NCBI GenBank assembly: GCA_902521005.1
Contig: CABYPZ010000010.1
Location: 1 to 36,420, forward strand
Length of the DNA stretch: 36,420 nt
DNA from: an uncultured Pelagibacteraceae bacterium
GTDB taxonomy: Bacteria; Pseudomonadota; Alphaproteobacteria; Pelagibacterales; Pelagibacteraceae
Reading direction: 5' to 3'
Shown piece by piece: positions 9,647-19,094 of this stretch. The notes beneath the pieces are model-generated. The model saw nothing but the letters and a program-made list of their open reading frames with translations, made no database searches and was not told the DNA's origin. Position numbers and translations under genes: made by a program. Numbering within the stretch: position 1 is the first letter of the stretch; each line of letters begins with the position of its first letter.

Positions 9647-10657
9647 ATGAATATTGCAATTGTAGGAGCCACAGGAAATGTAGGTAGGAAACTTTTAGAG
9701 GTATTAGATAAAAAAAAATTTCCAATTACAGAAATATTTTTAGTTGCATCCCCAAAAAGTGTGGGGAAAAAAATAAATTTTAAAGATAAAGAATTAATTG
9801 TAGAAGATTTAAATAATTTTGATTTTTCAAAAGTGAAAATCGCATTTTTTGCAGCGGGTAGTGCTATTGCCGAAAAGTGGGCCCCAATTGCTGCAGAAAA
9901 AACTATTGTAATTGATAATTCAAAATTCTTTAGAAATGATGAAGAAATACCTTTGATTGTACCTGAAGTTAATTCAAAAGAATTAGTTCACGTAAAAAAT
10001 AAAAATATTATCTCAAATGCAAATTGTTCAGTTATTCCAATTGTAGTTGCTTTAAAACCTCTTCATGATTTATACAATATAAAAAGAATTGTTGCATCCA
10101 CTTATCAATCCGTATCAGGTGCTGGAAAGGAAGCAATGGATGAGCTGCTTTCACAAACCAAAGACTATTTTGATAACAAAGAAATGAACTCAAAAAATTT
10201 TACAAAGCAAATAGCTTTTAATGCAATTCCACATATAGATAGTTTTTTAGATAATGGCACGACTAAAGAGGAGCAAAAAAATCATGATGAAGTAAAAAAA
10301 ATTTTAGACAAAAAAATTAATATTACTTCTACTTGTGTAAGAATCCCAGTTTTAGTATCTCATTCAATAAGTATAAATGTTGAGTTTAATAAAAAACATA
10401 ATTTAGATGAAATCAGAAATGTACTTTCATCATCCCCAGGATGTAAAGTTGTAGATGAAAAAAAAGATGGTGGTTATATAACTCCGGTTGAGGCAGAGAA
10501 TAAATATGAAACTTTTATATCAAGAATAAGAGAAGATAACTCACAATCAAATACAATAAATATGTGGATAGTATCAGACAATTTACTCAAAGGTGCAGCA
10601 TTGAATGCAGTAGAGATAGCTGAAAGTTTAATCAAAGAAAACTTTTATGAAAAATAG
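9647..10657 (+). CDS. asd: aspartate-semialdehyde dehydrogenase
   Basis: Asd makes aspartate-4-semialdehyde from aspartyl phosphate with NADPH, feeding lysine, threonine, methionine and diaminopimelate synthesis. Seen are the Rossmann start NIAIVGATGNVGRKLLEVL, the active-site cysteine C127 in SNANCSVIP, ASTYQSVSGAGKEAMDEL, and RIPVLVSHSISINVEF with its catalytic histidine. The 336-residue length is normal. Its last 11 bases overlap the start of sdhC. In many alphaproteobacteria asd follows leuB directly; the DMSP cassette separates them here. Confidence 0.96.
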   Translation: MNIAIVGATGNVGRKLLEVLDKKKFPITEIFLVASPKSVGKKINFKDKELIVEDLNNFDFSKVKIAFFAAGSAIAEKWAPIAAEKTIVIDNSKFFRNDEEIPLIVPEVNSKELVHVKNKNIISNANCSVIPIVVALKPLHDLYNIKRIVASTYQSVSGAGKEAMDELLSQTKDYFDNKEMNSKNFTKQIAFNAIPHIDSFLDNGTTKEEQKNHDEVKKILDKKINITSTCVRIPVLVSHSISINVEFNKKHNLDEIRNVLSSSPGCKVVDEKKDGGYITPVEAENKYETFISRIREDNSQSNTINMWIVSDNLLKGAALNAVEIAESLIKENFYEK

Positions 10658-11030
10658 CAATCCATTATCTCCTCATATTCAAATTTATAATTGGCATATT
10701 TCTTCACTAGTATCTATTTCTCATAGAATAACAGGTATAATAAATATTTTTGGTATTACATTTGTTTGTTTTTGGGTAGTCTATTTATTGTCAGGAGCAA
10801 GCTCATATGAAGCAATTAATATTTTTTTTAATTCATTCTTTGGAAAATTTATTATTTTAGGATTAACCTGGTCTTTCAGTTTTCAAATGTTAAGTGAAAT
10901 AAGACACTTATTAATGGATTATGGATATGGTTTTGATTTAAAAGTTGCAAATATAACAGGTTCAATTGTTATCTTAGGATCAATAGCACTTACATGTTTA
11001 ATTTATATTTTTGGAAGGAGTTTAATTTAG
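10647..11030 (+). CDS. sdhC: succinate dehydrogenase cytochrome b-type membrane subunit SdhC, heme ligand apparently lost
   Basis: SdhC is one of two membrane anchors of complex II (succinate:ubiquinone reductase). The 127 residues contain three hydrophobic segments and the family signatures SPHIQIYNW, SISHRITG and IRHLLMDYGYG. The ubiquinone-site positions matching E. coli S27 and R31 are kept as S23 and R27. The position matching the heme axial ligand H84 of E. coli is Q80: the family has Tyr-His-X3-Gly-Ile-Arg-His, while here it is FQMLSEIRH, codon CAA at 10884-10886. The following conserved Gly is Glu. The start overlaps the end of asd by 11 bases, and sdhD follows with no gap. The subunit identity is firm; the heme inference comes from alignment by eye. 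Confidence 0.93.
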   Translation: MKNSNPLSPHIQIYNWHISSLVSISHRITGIINIFGITFVCFWVVYLLSGASSYEAINIFFNSFFGKFIILGLTWSFSFQMLSEIRHLLMDYGYGFDLKVANITGSIVILGSIALTCLIYIFGRSLI

Positions 11031-11354
11031 ATGAACAGAACTACAAAAAAATGGTTATTTATGAAATTGAGTTCAATTATTCTGATACCTTTAATGTTTT
11101 GGTTTATAATAAACTTAGTATCTATTTATGATAAAGATTATCAAGATATTTACATTTTTTTTTCATCCCAACCATCTAAATTCCTTTTTAGTTTAACTCT
11201 TATTTTTGCTTACTTTTTTTCAGCTTTAAGTATTAGTGAAGTATTTGAGGACTATATAAAGGATGAAAAAATAAAATATGTCGCAAATAAACTATTGTAT
11301 TTATCTGCTATAGTATTACCTTTATTAACAATAATTGCGGTATTAAACTTATAA
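11031..11354 (+). CDS. sdhD: succinate dehydrogenase membrane anchor subunit SdhD, heme ligand apparently lost
   Basis: The second membrane anchor of complex II. It has 107 residues with three hydrophobic helices, the usual LIPLMFWFI near the N terminus, and the EDYIKDE end of helix 2. D74 and Y75 match the quinone-site D82 and Y83 of E. coli. The heme ligand H71 of E. coli lies 11 residues before that aspartate; bacterial and mitochondrial SdhD share this spacing. Here the residue at that spacing is F63 (FSALSISEVFED), and the Gly four residues on is Ser. The protein contains no histidine at all. It is directly adjacent to sdhC and sdhA with no gap. Position between sdhC and sdhA makes the assignment safe despite low conservation. 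Confidence 0.9.
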   Translation: MNRTTKKWLFMKLSSIILIPLMFWFIINLVSIYDKDYQDIYIFFSSQPSKFLFSLTLIFAYFFSALSISEVFEDYIKDEKIKYVANKLLYLSAIVLPLLTIIAVLNL

Positions 11355-13130
11355 ATGAGTTCTTATAAAATAATTGATCATGAATATGATGTAGTTGTGC
11401 TTGGCGCTGGTGGATCTGGTTTAAGAGCTGCAGTTGGTTTAAGTGAAGCAGGTTTAAAAACTGCTTGTATATCTAAAGTGTTTCCAACTAGAAGCCATAC
11501 CTCTGCTGCACAAGGAGGAATTTCAGCTGCATTAGGAAATATGGGTGAAGATGATTGGCGTTGGCATATGTACGATACTGTTAAAGGATCAGACTGGTTG
11601 GGAGATCAAGATTGTATTGAATATCTTTGCAAAGAAGCCCCTAGAGCAGTATTAGAACTTGAAAAATATGGTGTTCCCTTCAGCAGAACAGAGGATGGAA
11701 AAATCTATCAAAGACCTTTTGGAGGTATGACAAAAAATTATGGTAATGAGCCAGTTCAAAGAACTTGTGCTGCAGCTGACAGAACTGGTCACGCAATTTT
11801 GCATACTTTGTATGGACAAGCATTAAAACATAACACTGAATTTTTTATAGAGTATTTCGCTCTTGATTTGCTTATGAAAGATGGCGAATGTAAAGGTTTA
11901 ATTGCTTGGAATTTAAATGATGGCACAATTCATAGATTTAGATCTCATATAACAATTATTGCTACAGGTGGATATGGTAAGGTTTATTATTCAGCTACAT
12001 CTGCTCATACTTGTACTGGAGATGGGAATGCAATGGTGCTGAGAGCTGGATTACCTTTGCAAGATATGGAATTTGTTCAATTTCATCCAACTGGAATTTA
12101 TGGTCATGGTACTTTAATTTCAGAAGGAGTAAGGGGGGAAGGCGGATATTTACTAAACTCTAAAGGTGAAAGATTCATGGAAAGATACGCACCAAAAGCG
12201 AAAGACTTGGCATCAAGAGACGTAGTTAGTAGATCCATAGCAATCGAAATAAATGAAGGAAGAGGAGTAGGCAAAGATAAAGATCATGTTCATTTACATT
12301 TAAATCATTTAGACCCTAAAGTGATAGAGGAGAGACTTCCTGGAATTTCAGAATCGTCTAGATTATTTGCAAATGTTGATGTTACAAAAGAGCCAATTCC
12401 GGTAGTTCCAACAGTTCATTATAATATGGGTGGAATCCCAACTAATTACAAAGCTGAAGTTTTAACATTAAATGGATCTGAAAAAACAGTCCCAGGTTTG
12501 ATGGCAATTGGTGAAGCTGCATGTGTTTCAGTTCATGGTGCAAACAGACTTGGCTCAAATTCTTTAATTGATTTAGTAGTTTTTGGAAGAGCAGCAGCAA
12601 AAAGAGCTTCTGAACTAATTAAACCGGGCATGCCACATGAAGAAATTTCACAATTAGAAACAGACAAATGTCTTGAAAGATTTGATAAATTAAGAAATGC
12701 TAACGGAAGCAACAACACAGCCGATCTAAGATTGAACATGCAAAAAACAATGCAGTCAAAATGTGCAGTATTTAGAACTGAAAAAACACTAAAAGAGGGA
12801 GTTGAAGAAATCAGAAAACCTTTTGAGGGAATAGATAATATTGCAGTAAAAGATAAATCTTTAATTTTCAATACTGATTTAGTTGAAACTTTAGAATTTG
12901 ATAATTTAATTAGACAGGCTATCACAACAATGGACTCAGCATATCATAGAAAAGAAAGCAGAGGAGCGCATGCAAGGGAAGATTTCCCCAAAAGAAATGA
13001 TGAAAAATTTATGCAACACACTTTATCTTGGTGTGATGGTTTAAAAACTAAGATAGATTATAGACCAGTTCATAAATCAACATTATCAACTGATGTACAA
13101 TATTTTCCGCCACAGGAAAGGGTTTATTAA
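11355..13130 (+). CDS. sdhA: succinate dehydrogenase flavoprotein subunit
   Basis: SdhA oxidises succinate to fumarate with covalently bound FAD, on the cytoplasmic face of the inner membrane. The 591 residues include the dinucleotide fold [20 protein letters not shown], and [16 protein letters not shown] with H48 as the FAD-attachment histidine. [21 protein letters not shown] is the substrate and active-site region, and [19 protein letters not shown] is the second FAD-binding block. The C-terminal [20 protein letters not shown] is typical. It is adjacent to sdhD with no gap, and its stop overlaps the sdhB start by one base. No key residue appears missing, so electron entry into the complex looks normal. 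Confidence 0.98.
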   Translation: MSSYKIIDHEYDVVVLGAGGSGLRAAVGLSEAGLKTACISKVFPTRSHTSAAQGGISAALGNMGEDDWRWHMYDTVKGSDWLGDQDCIEYLCKEAPRAVLELEKYGVPFSRTEDGKIYQRPFGGMTKNYGNEPVQRTCAAADRTGHAILHTLYGQALKHNTEFFIEYFALDLLMKDGECKGLIAWNLNDGTIHRFRSHITIIATGGYGKVYYSATSAHTCTGDGNAMVLRAGLPLQDMEFVQFHPTGIYGHGTLISEGVRGEGGYLLNSKGERFMERYAPKAKDLASRDVVSRSIAIEINEGRGVGKDKDHVHLHLNHLDPKVIEERLPGISESSRLFANVDVTKEPIPVVPTVHYNMGGIPTNYKAEVLTLNGSEKTVPGLMAIGEAACVSVHGANRLGSNSLIDLVVFGRAAAKRASELIKPGMPHEEISQLETDKCLERFDKLRNANGSNNTADLRLNMQKTMQSKCAVFRTEKTLKEGVEEIRKPFEGIDNIAVKDKSLIFNTDLVETLEFDNLIRQAITTMDSAYHRKESRGAHAREDFPKRNDEKFMQHTLSWCDGLKTKIDYRPVHKSTLSTDVQYFPPQERVY

Positions 13131-13903
13131 TGGTCCAAATAAATTTACCTCAAAATTCAAAAGTACAAAAAGGTAAATATTATAAAGATAAGACTGGATC
13201 AAAAAGTTTAAGAAAAGTAAATATTTATAGATGGGATCCATCTACAGGTGAAAACCCAAGAATAGATACTTATGAAGTGGATATGGACAATTGTCCATCA
13301 AAGGTATTAGATTTGTTAAATAAAATCAAAAATGAAATTGACCCATCATTAGCATATAGAAGATCATGCTCACATGGAGTTTGCGGATCATGTGCTATGA
13401 ATATGGATGGAAAAAATGGATTAGCATGCACAAAACCTCATGACGAAATAAAAGGAGATATAAATATTTATCCTCTTCCTCATTTAAAAGTGCTTAAAGA
13501 TTTAATTGGCGATTTAAGTACACTTTACAAACAGTACGAGTCAATTGAACCATGGTTAAAAAATACTAGTAATAAGAATGAAAAAGAAAACTTACAAACC
13601 AAAGAAGATCGATCTAAATTAGATGGTTTATATGAGTGTATAATGTGTGCATGTTGTTCGACTTCATGTCCAAGTTATTGGTGGAATGGAGAAAAGTATC
13701 TTGGTCCTGCAGTTCTCTTGCAAGCTTATAGATGGATAATTGATTCAAGAGATGAAGATAGAGAAGATAGATTAAAAAAGGTTGCAGATGAATTAAAGTT
13801 ATACAGATGTCATACAATAATGAATTGCACTAATGCTTGTCCAAAAGGTTTAAATCCAGCAAAAGCAATAGCTGAATTAAAAAAAATGCTGGTAACAAGA
13901 TAA
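13130..13903 (+). CDS. sdhB: succinate dehydrogenase iron-sulfur subunit
   Basis: SdhB carries electrons from FAD to ubiquinone through three iron-sulfur clusters. The [2Fe-2S] cysteines are C80, C85, C88 and C100 ([10 protein letters not shown], then LACTKP). The [4Fe-4S]/[3Fe-4S] domain has [16 protein letters not shown] and [17 protein letters not shown]. The quinone-site tryptophan pair (YWW) and the histidine in CHTIMNC are kept. The 257 residues are slightly longer than E. coli SdhB (238). The start overlaps the sdhA stop. The next gene, mmsA, is convergent, with only 22 bases between the stops and no convincing terminator hairpin. Confidence 0.97.
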   Translation: MVQINLPQNSKVQKGKYYKDKTGSKSLRKVNIYRWDPSTGENPRIDTYEVDMDNCPSKVLDLLNKIKNEIDPSLAYRRSCSHGVCGSCAMNMDGKNGLACTKPHDEIKGDINIYPLPHLKVLKDLIGDLSTLYKQYESIEPWLKNTSNKNEKENLQTKEDRSKLDGLYECIMCACCSTSCPSYWWNGEKYLGPAVLLQAYRWIIDSRDEDREDRLKKVADELKLYRCHTIMNCTNACPKGLNPAKAIAELKKMLVTR

Positions 13904-13925
13904 TTATTAAACAAATATAATTGAT

Positions 13926-15419
13926 TTAAGATAGAACTGGTATGGTAAATTCTGGACCTGAATTATCTTCGTTCCAAGTTATTGTTGCTGTTTTAAGTTT
14001 CGTGTAAAATCTAACACCATCAGGACCATGTATAGAATGATCTCCAAATAGTGATCTTTTCCAGCCCCCAAAACTATGATAAGCAACAGGCACAGGTATT
14101 GGAACATTTACACCAATCATACCTATTTTTGCATTTTCAGTAAAATGCTTAGCTATATTTCCACTCTTTGTAAAAACAGCTGCACCGTTACCTAATTCAT
14201 GATCATTTACTAGTTGTAAAGCATCCTCATACTTTTCAGTTGTCATCATACTTAGAACTGGACCAAATATTTCTTCTTTATAAATTTTCATATTTGGTTT
14301 TACCTCGTCAAAGATAGTTGGACCAACAAAGTATCCATTCTCATAACCTTGTTTTTTAAAATTTCTACCATCAGAAAGTAATTTTGCTCCTTCTTTTTCA
14401 CCACTATTAATGTATCCTAAAACTTTTTTATAGTGTGCCTCACTACTTAATGGACCAAAATCAGTTTTTTCATCAGTATAAGGTCCTACGTTTAATTTAG
14501 ATGTTTTTTCTAATAATGTTTTTTTTATATTTTCATTTGTTTGTTTTCCCACACATACTGCGACTGATATAGCCATACATCTTTCACCAGCAGATCCAAA
14601 AGCGGAACCTATTATAGCATCTGTTGTTTTATCTACGTCTGCATCTGGCATTATCACCATATGATTTTTTGCTCCACCAAGAGCTTGAATTCTTTTATTA
14701 TTCTTTGTTCCTGTATGATATACGTATTCAGCAATTGGAGTTGAGCCTACAAAACTAATGGCTTGCACATTTTTATTTTCTAATAATGCATCTACTGACT
14801 CTTTATCTCCATTTACTACATTTAAAACTCCAGGAGGAATACCCGCCTCAATTGCTAGCTCCCCCAATCTTAATGGACAACTTGGATCTTTTTCTGAAGG
14901 CTTAAGAACAAAAGTATTTCCACAGGCAATAGCTACAGGAAACATCCACATCGGAACCATCGCTGGAAAGTTAAATGGTGTTATTCCAGCGCAAACTCCT
15001 AATGGTTGACGCAGTGTATAAGAGTCAACGTTTGTTCCAACATTTGAAGAATGCTCACCTTTCAGTGAAGATGTTATTCCAGTTACATATTCAACAACTT
15101 CTATACCTCTTTGTATTGAGCCTTTTGAATCTGGTATTGTTTTTCCATGTTGTTTTGAAACTAATTCTGCAATTTCACTCATATTTTGAAATAATAAATC
15201 TTTATATTTTGAAAATATTCTCGCTCTAGTTATTGGAGTAGTTTTTGACCATTTAACAAAAGCTTTAGAAGAACTCTCAACAGCCATCCTAACTATGTCT
15301 TTACTAGCTAATTCAACCTCAGCAATTTGTTCACCTGTTGCAGGATTAAATACTTTCCCTTTTCTGGATTTATTATCAGAAAATATTTTTCCATCAATAA
15401 AGTGACTTATTTGTTCCAT
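13926..15419 (-). CDS. mmsA: CoA-acylating methylmalonate-semialdehyde dehydrogenase
   Basis: MmsA oxidises methylmalonate semialdehyde (and malonate semialdehyde) to propionyl-CoA or acetyl-CoA with NAD and CoA. It works in valine, inositol and beta-alanine type catabolism. The aldehyde dehydrogenase fold is clear: GITPFNFPAMVPMWMFPVAIACGN, FVGSTPIAEYVY, and the active cysteine C281 in FGSAGERCMAIS, the MmsA-specific form of the motif. The C terminus GVNVPIPVPVAYHSFGGWK is also specific. Length is 497 residues. It is the only minus-strand gene between the sdh and mdh blocks and is divergent from the exported-protein gene. It could take up C3 semialdehydes made from DMSP or acrylate breakdown; that is inference. 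Confidence 0.94.
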   Translation of the reverse strand: MEQISHFIDGKIFSDNKSRKGKVFNPATGEQIAEVELASKDIVRMAVESSSKAFVKWSKTTPITRARIFSKYKDLLFQNMSEIAELVSKQHGKTIPDSKGSIQRGIEVVEYVTGITSSLKGEHSSNVGTNVDSYTLRQPLGVCAGITPFNFPAMVPMWMFPVAIACGNTFVLKPSEKDPSCPLRLGELAIEAGIPPGVLNVVNGDKESVDALLENKNVQAISFVGSTPIAEYVYHTGTKNNKRIQALGGAKNHMVIMPDADVDKTTDAIIGSAFGSAGERCMAISVAVCVGKQTNENIKKTLLEKTSKLNVGPYTDEKTDFGPLSSEAHYKKVLGYINSGEKEGAKLLSDGRNFKKQGYENGYFVGPTIFDEVKPNMKIYKEEIFGPVLSMMTTEKYEDALQLVNDHELGNGAAVFTKSGNIAKHFTENAKIGMIGVNVPIPVPVAYHSFGGWKRSLFGDHSIHGPDGVRFYTKLKTATITWNEDNSGPEFTIPVLS

Positions 15420-15438
15420 GAAATTTTTTTAATAAGAT

Positions 15439-15455
15439 AAACTTATAGTAAGTTT
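15439..15455. promoter_or_regulatory. perfect palindrome overlapping the predicted mmsA -10 box
   Basis: AAACTTA-TAG-TAAGTTT is a perfect 7-3-7 inverted repeat just upstream of the mmsA start. It covers the minus-strand -10 candidate at 15442-15447, so it could be a repressor or activator site for mmsA. A run of T follows on the plus strand, so a weak plus-strand terminator is another reading. The stem is almost all AT, and nothing on the plus strand directly upstream needs terminating. Confidence 0.35.
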
Positions 15456-15468
15456 TTTTTTGTTTCAA
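15442..15468 (-). promoter_or_regulatory. candidate sigma70 promoter for mmsA
   Basis: On the minus strand, TTGAAA (complement of 15463-15468) and TATAAG (complement of 15442-15447) lie 15 bases apart, about 23 bases before the mmsA ATG. Each box matches the consensus well, but the spacer is shorter than the preferred 17, so this is only a candidate. Confidence 0.3.
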
Positions 15469-15482
15469 CACTTTTTCTACTG

Positions 15483-15511
15483 TTGACTCTTAATTTTACA
15501 TAAGTTTTAAT
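15483..15511 (+). promoter_or_regulatory. candidate sigma70 promoter for the exported-protein gene
   Basis: TTGACT at 15483-15488 and TTTAAT at 15506-15511 are separated by exactly 17 bases. Each differs from consensus at one position. This is the best promoter match I found in the window. The predicted start point falls around 15518, about 44 bases before the ATG at 15562. It points toward the orphan exported-protein gene and possibly on to mdh. Confidence 0.5.
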
Positions 15512-15515
15512 CATT

Positions 15516-15528
15516 GTAACTTAGTTAC
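15516..15528. promoter_or_regulatory. operator-like palindrome at the predicted transcription start
   Basis: GTAAC-TTA-GTTAC is a perfect 5-3-5 inverted repeat covering the start point predicted from the upstream promoter. Its ACTTA core resembles the palindrome at 15439-15455, so one regulator could bind both. Position and symmetry suggest an operator; the regulator is unknown. Confidence 0.35.
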
Positions 15529-15561
15529 CAAAATTTACATACGGTCCTTAAAAAATAAAAA

Positions 15562-16005
15562 ATGAAAAAAATTGTATCAATAGTATTTATTCTATTACTT
15601 TTTTTTGGTCCTTCTTATGCAAGTTTTAAAGATTCATTAAAACAGCATTTAGAAACAAATAGTATTGAGGATGGGTCTACACAAATATATTTATTAAATA
15701 GATGTAGTGCGGTTTACACATATGCATCTGCAATTCTTTTAGAAACTGATAAGTTAAATTCTAAAAATTTTATTGAAATATCAAATAATCTTTTATTCAA
15801 AGCTATCGAATTAATGATTATAGAAAAAGAAGAAAAAAAATTAGAACAAGCTCAAAAAAAAGCAGAAGATATAAGAAAGAAAATGTTCGATATATATATT
15901 ATTGAGGGAAAGAAAAATTGGGAAAAAAATAAATCTCATTTTAAAGGTTCATTTATTTCTGAGGACATGTTAATTTGTTCAAATTTAGTAGAGGGTGAAG
16001 ATTAA
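15562..16005 (+). CDS. hypothetical exported protein with a charged helical segment
   Basis: I do not recognise this 147-residue protein. It begins with a typical signal peptide: MKK, then a hydrophobic stretch, then a probable cleavage after SYA (residues about 1-21). That predicts a periplasmic or exported protein. The mature part has two cysteines (RCSAVYTY and MLICSNL), which could form a disulfide. It also has a long Lys/Glu-rich helix (about residues 90-125) that looks like a coiled coil. It ends with an acidic VEGED. It sits alone between mmsA (divergent) and mdh (53 bases downstream), behind a good sigma70-like promoter. Composition matches the neighbours, so there is no sign of recent transfer. 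Confidence 0.75.
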   Translation: MKKIVSIVFILLLFFGPSYASFKDSLKQHLETNSIEDGSTQIYLLNRCSAVYTYASAILLETDKLNSKNFIEISNNLLFKAIELMIIEKEEKKLEQAQKKAEDIRKKMFDIYIIEGKKNWEKNKSHFKGSFISEDMLICSNLVEGED

Positions 16006-16043
16006 TTTTAAAATTTAGTTGAATAATTTTAATTTATCAATAA

Positions 16044-17024
<981 letters not shown>

Positions 17025-17027
17025 AGA

Positions 17028-18188
17028 ATGAATATTCACGAACATCAAGCTAAAAAAATTCTTAAAAAGTACGGTGCACCCGTTCCTGAAGGTGTTCATG
17101 GTTTTTCTGTTGCAGAGATAGTTGATAAAGCAAAAAATTTAAATACTAAAAAATTTGTTCTAAAAGCGCAGATACATGCAGGCGGTAGAGGCAAAGCAGG
17201 AGGCATAAAGATCCTAAACAATATTGATGAATTAAAAGTTGCATCTGCAGAATTACTGGGAAAAAAACTAATTACACCTCAAACAGGAATAGATGGTAAA
17301 GAGGTTAAAAGAATATATGTAGAGGAGTCTTCAGAAATATCAAAAGAATTTTATCTTTCATGTATAGTTGATAGAGCAACTTCAAAAATAGCATTTATTT
17401 CAAGTGACCAAGGTGGCATGGATATTGAAGAGGTAGCAAAAAACAATCCTGAAAAGATTATTACTACAAGAATAGATTTTCATACAGAAATTAAGCATGA
17501 AGATTGTGAAGAAGTAATTAAAATATTTAAATTAAATTCAGATGCAAATAATCAAGCAATTAAATTAATCAAGTCAATTTATAAATTATTTATAGAGAAT
17601 GATGCAAGTCTTATTGAAATTAATCCTCTTATTTTAACAAAAGATAATAAAATTATTTGTTTAGATGCAAAAATAAATTTTGACGATAATGCACTTTTTA
17701 GAAACCAAGAAATTTTAAGTTTAAGAGATTTAACTGAGGAAGAGGAAAAAGAAATTGAAGCAAGTAAACATGATTTATCATATATAAAGTTAGATGGAAA
17801 TATCGGATGCATGGTTAATGGAGCTGGCCTTGCGATGGCAACAATGGATATCATAAAACTTTATGGAGAAGAGCCTGCTAATTTTTTAGATGTTGGTGGT
17901 GGCGCATCTAAAGAAAAAGTATCAGCAGCATTTAAAATTATTTTATCTGATAGAAATGTGAAAGGAATTTTAATTAATATTTTTGGTGGGATAATGAGAT
18001 GTGATATCCTTGCTCAAGGTGTTGTTGATGCAGCAAATGAAATAAATATAAATGTACCCTTAGTTGTTAGACTTGCAGGTACAAAATTTGAAGAAGGAAA
18101 AAAAATTTTAGATAATTCTGGACTAAAGATTATATCTGCATCAGATCTATCAGATGCTGCAAAAAAAATAGTTGAGGCTATAAAATAA
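17028..18188 (+). CDS. sucC: succinyl-CoA synthetase, ADP-forming, beta subunit
   Basis: SucC is the nucleotide-binding ATP-grasp subunit of succinyl-CoA synthetase, which makes ATP from succinyl-CoA in the TCA cycle. Length is 386 residues (E. coli 388). Hallmarks are [20 protein letters not shown] at the N terminus, [15 protein letters not shown] (ATP-grasp), [28 protein letters not shown], and NFLDVGGGA. It follows mdh after 3 bases, and its stop overlaps the sucD start by one base (TAATG). Confidence 0.97.
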   Translation: MNIHEHQAKKILKKYGAPVPEGVHGFSVAEIVDKAKNLNTKKFVLKAQIHAGGRGKAGGIKILNNIDELKVASAELLGKKLITPQTGIDGKEVKRIYVEESSEISKEFYLSCIVDRATSKIAFISSDQGGMDIEEVAKNNPEKIITTRIDFHTEIKHEDCEEVIKIFKLNSDANNQAIKLIKSIYKLFIENDASLIEINPLILTKDNKIICLDAKINFDDNALFRNQEILSLRDLTEEEEKEIEASKHDLSYIKLDGNIGCMVNGAGLAMATMDIIKLYGEEPANFLDVGGGASKEKVSAAFKIILSDRNVKGILINIFGGIMRCDILAQGVVDAANEININVPLVVRLAGTKFEEGKKILDNSGLKIISASDLSDAAKKIVEAIK

Positions 18189-19063
18189 TGTCTGTTTTGG
18201 TTGATAAAAATACAAGACTTATATGTCAAGGTTTTACCGGAACGCATGGTACGTTTCACTCAGACCAAGCAATAAAGTATGGCACAAATTTAGTTGGTGG
18301 AGTCACTCCAAAAAAAGGAGGACAAGTACATTTAGGAAAACCTGTTTTTAATTCAGTTATTGAAGCTAAGGAAAATACAAATGCAAATGCCACTATGATA
18401 TATGTTCCTGCAAAATTTGCTGCTTCAGCAATTATTGAAGCGATTGATGCATCTATAGAATTAATAGTTTGTATTACTGAAGGAATACCCGTTTTAGATA
18501 TGCTTAAAGTAAAAAAAAAATTAGCAGGCTCAAAGTCAAGATTAATTGGACCTAACTGTCCTGGGATTATAACTCCTGATGAATGTAAAATTGGAATTAT
18601 GCCAGGAAATATTCATAAAAAAGGCTCAGTTGGAATTGTATCAAGATCTGGAACATTAACATATGAAGCAGTTTATCAAACTACTAAAAATGGGCTTGGG
18701 CAATCAACATGTATTGGAATAGGAGGAGATCCTATTAATGGAACAAATTTTATAGATTGTTTAGATCTATTTTTAAATGACAGAGAAACAAAATCAATAT
18801 TGATGATTGGAGAGATAGGAGGTACCGCAGAAGAAGAAGCAGCTGAATATATAAAAAATCAGAAAATTAAAAAACCAATGGTAGGATTCATAGCAGGTAT
18901 AACCGCACCTCCCGGCAGAAGAATGGGACATGCTGGTGCAATAATATCAGGTGGCAAAGGTGGAGCAAATCAAAAAATAAAAAAAATGGAAGAATCTGGA
19001 ATAACAATTGCAAAATCTCCATCAGAAATTGGAATTACACTAATAAATAAATTGAATAATTGA
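18188..19063 (+). CDS. sucD: succinyl-CoA synthetase alpha subunit
   Basis: SucD binds CoA and carries the phosphohistidine of succinyl-CoA synthetase. The CoA-binding fold starts with [28 protein letters not shown] and [13 protein letters not shown] are conserved, and the active histidine is H248 in [17 protein letters not shown]. Length is 291 residues (E. coli 289). It is coupled to sucC through TAATG. A 31-base gap before sucA contains a small AT-rich inverted repeat (19066-19082), too weak to call a terminator. Confidence 0.97.
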   Translation: MSVLVDKNTRLICQGFTGTHGTFHSDQAIKYGTNLVGGVTPKKGGQVHLGKPVFNSVIEAKENTNANATMIYVPAKFAASAIIEAIDASIELIVCITEGIPVLDMLKVKKKLAGSKSRLIGPNCPGIITPDECKIGIMPGNIHKKGSVGIVSRSGTLTYEAVYQTTKNGLGQSTCIGIGGDPINGTNFIDCLDLFLNDRETKSILMIGEIGGTAEEEAAEYIKNQKIKKPMVGFIAGITAPPGRRMGHAGAIISGGKGGANQKIKKMEESGITIAKSPSEIGITLINKLNN

Positions 19064-19094
19064 AAAATACTATCTAAGTATTATATTTAAAATA

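Noticed and set aside
12533-12925. Long minus-strand frames inside sdhA, atpA, mmsA and other genes
   Set aside because: They are antisense shadows of strongly conserved genes, with no recognisable protein features of their own.
15439-15461. Palindrome plus T run as a rho-independent terminator on the plus strand
   Set aside because: The stem has one G-C pair per arm and no plus-strand gene lies directly upstream; an operator reading is at least as good.
19066-19082. AATACT-N5-AGTATT inverted repeat between sucD and sucA as a terminator
   Set aside because: Six AT-rich pairs with no proper T run; sucD and sucA are normally co-expressed.
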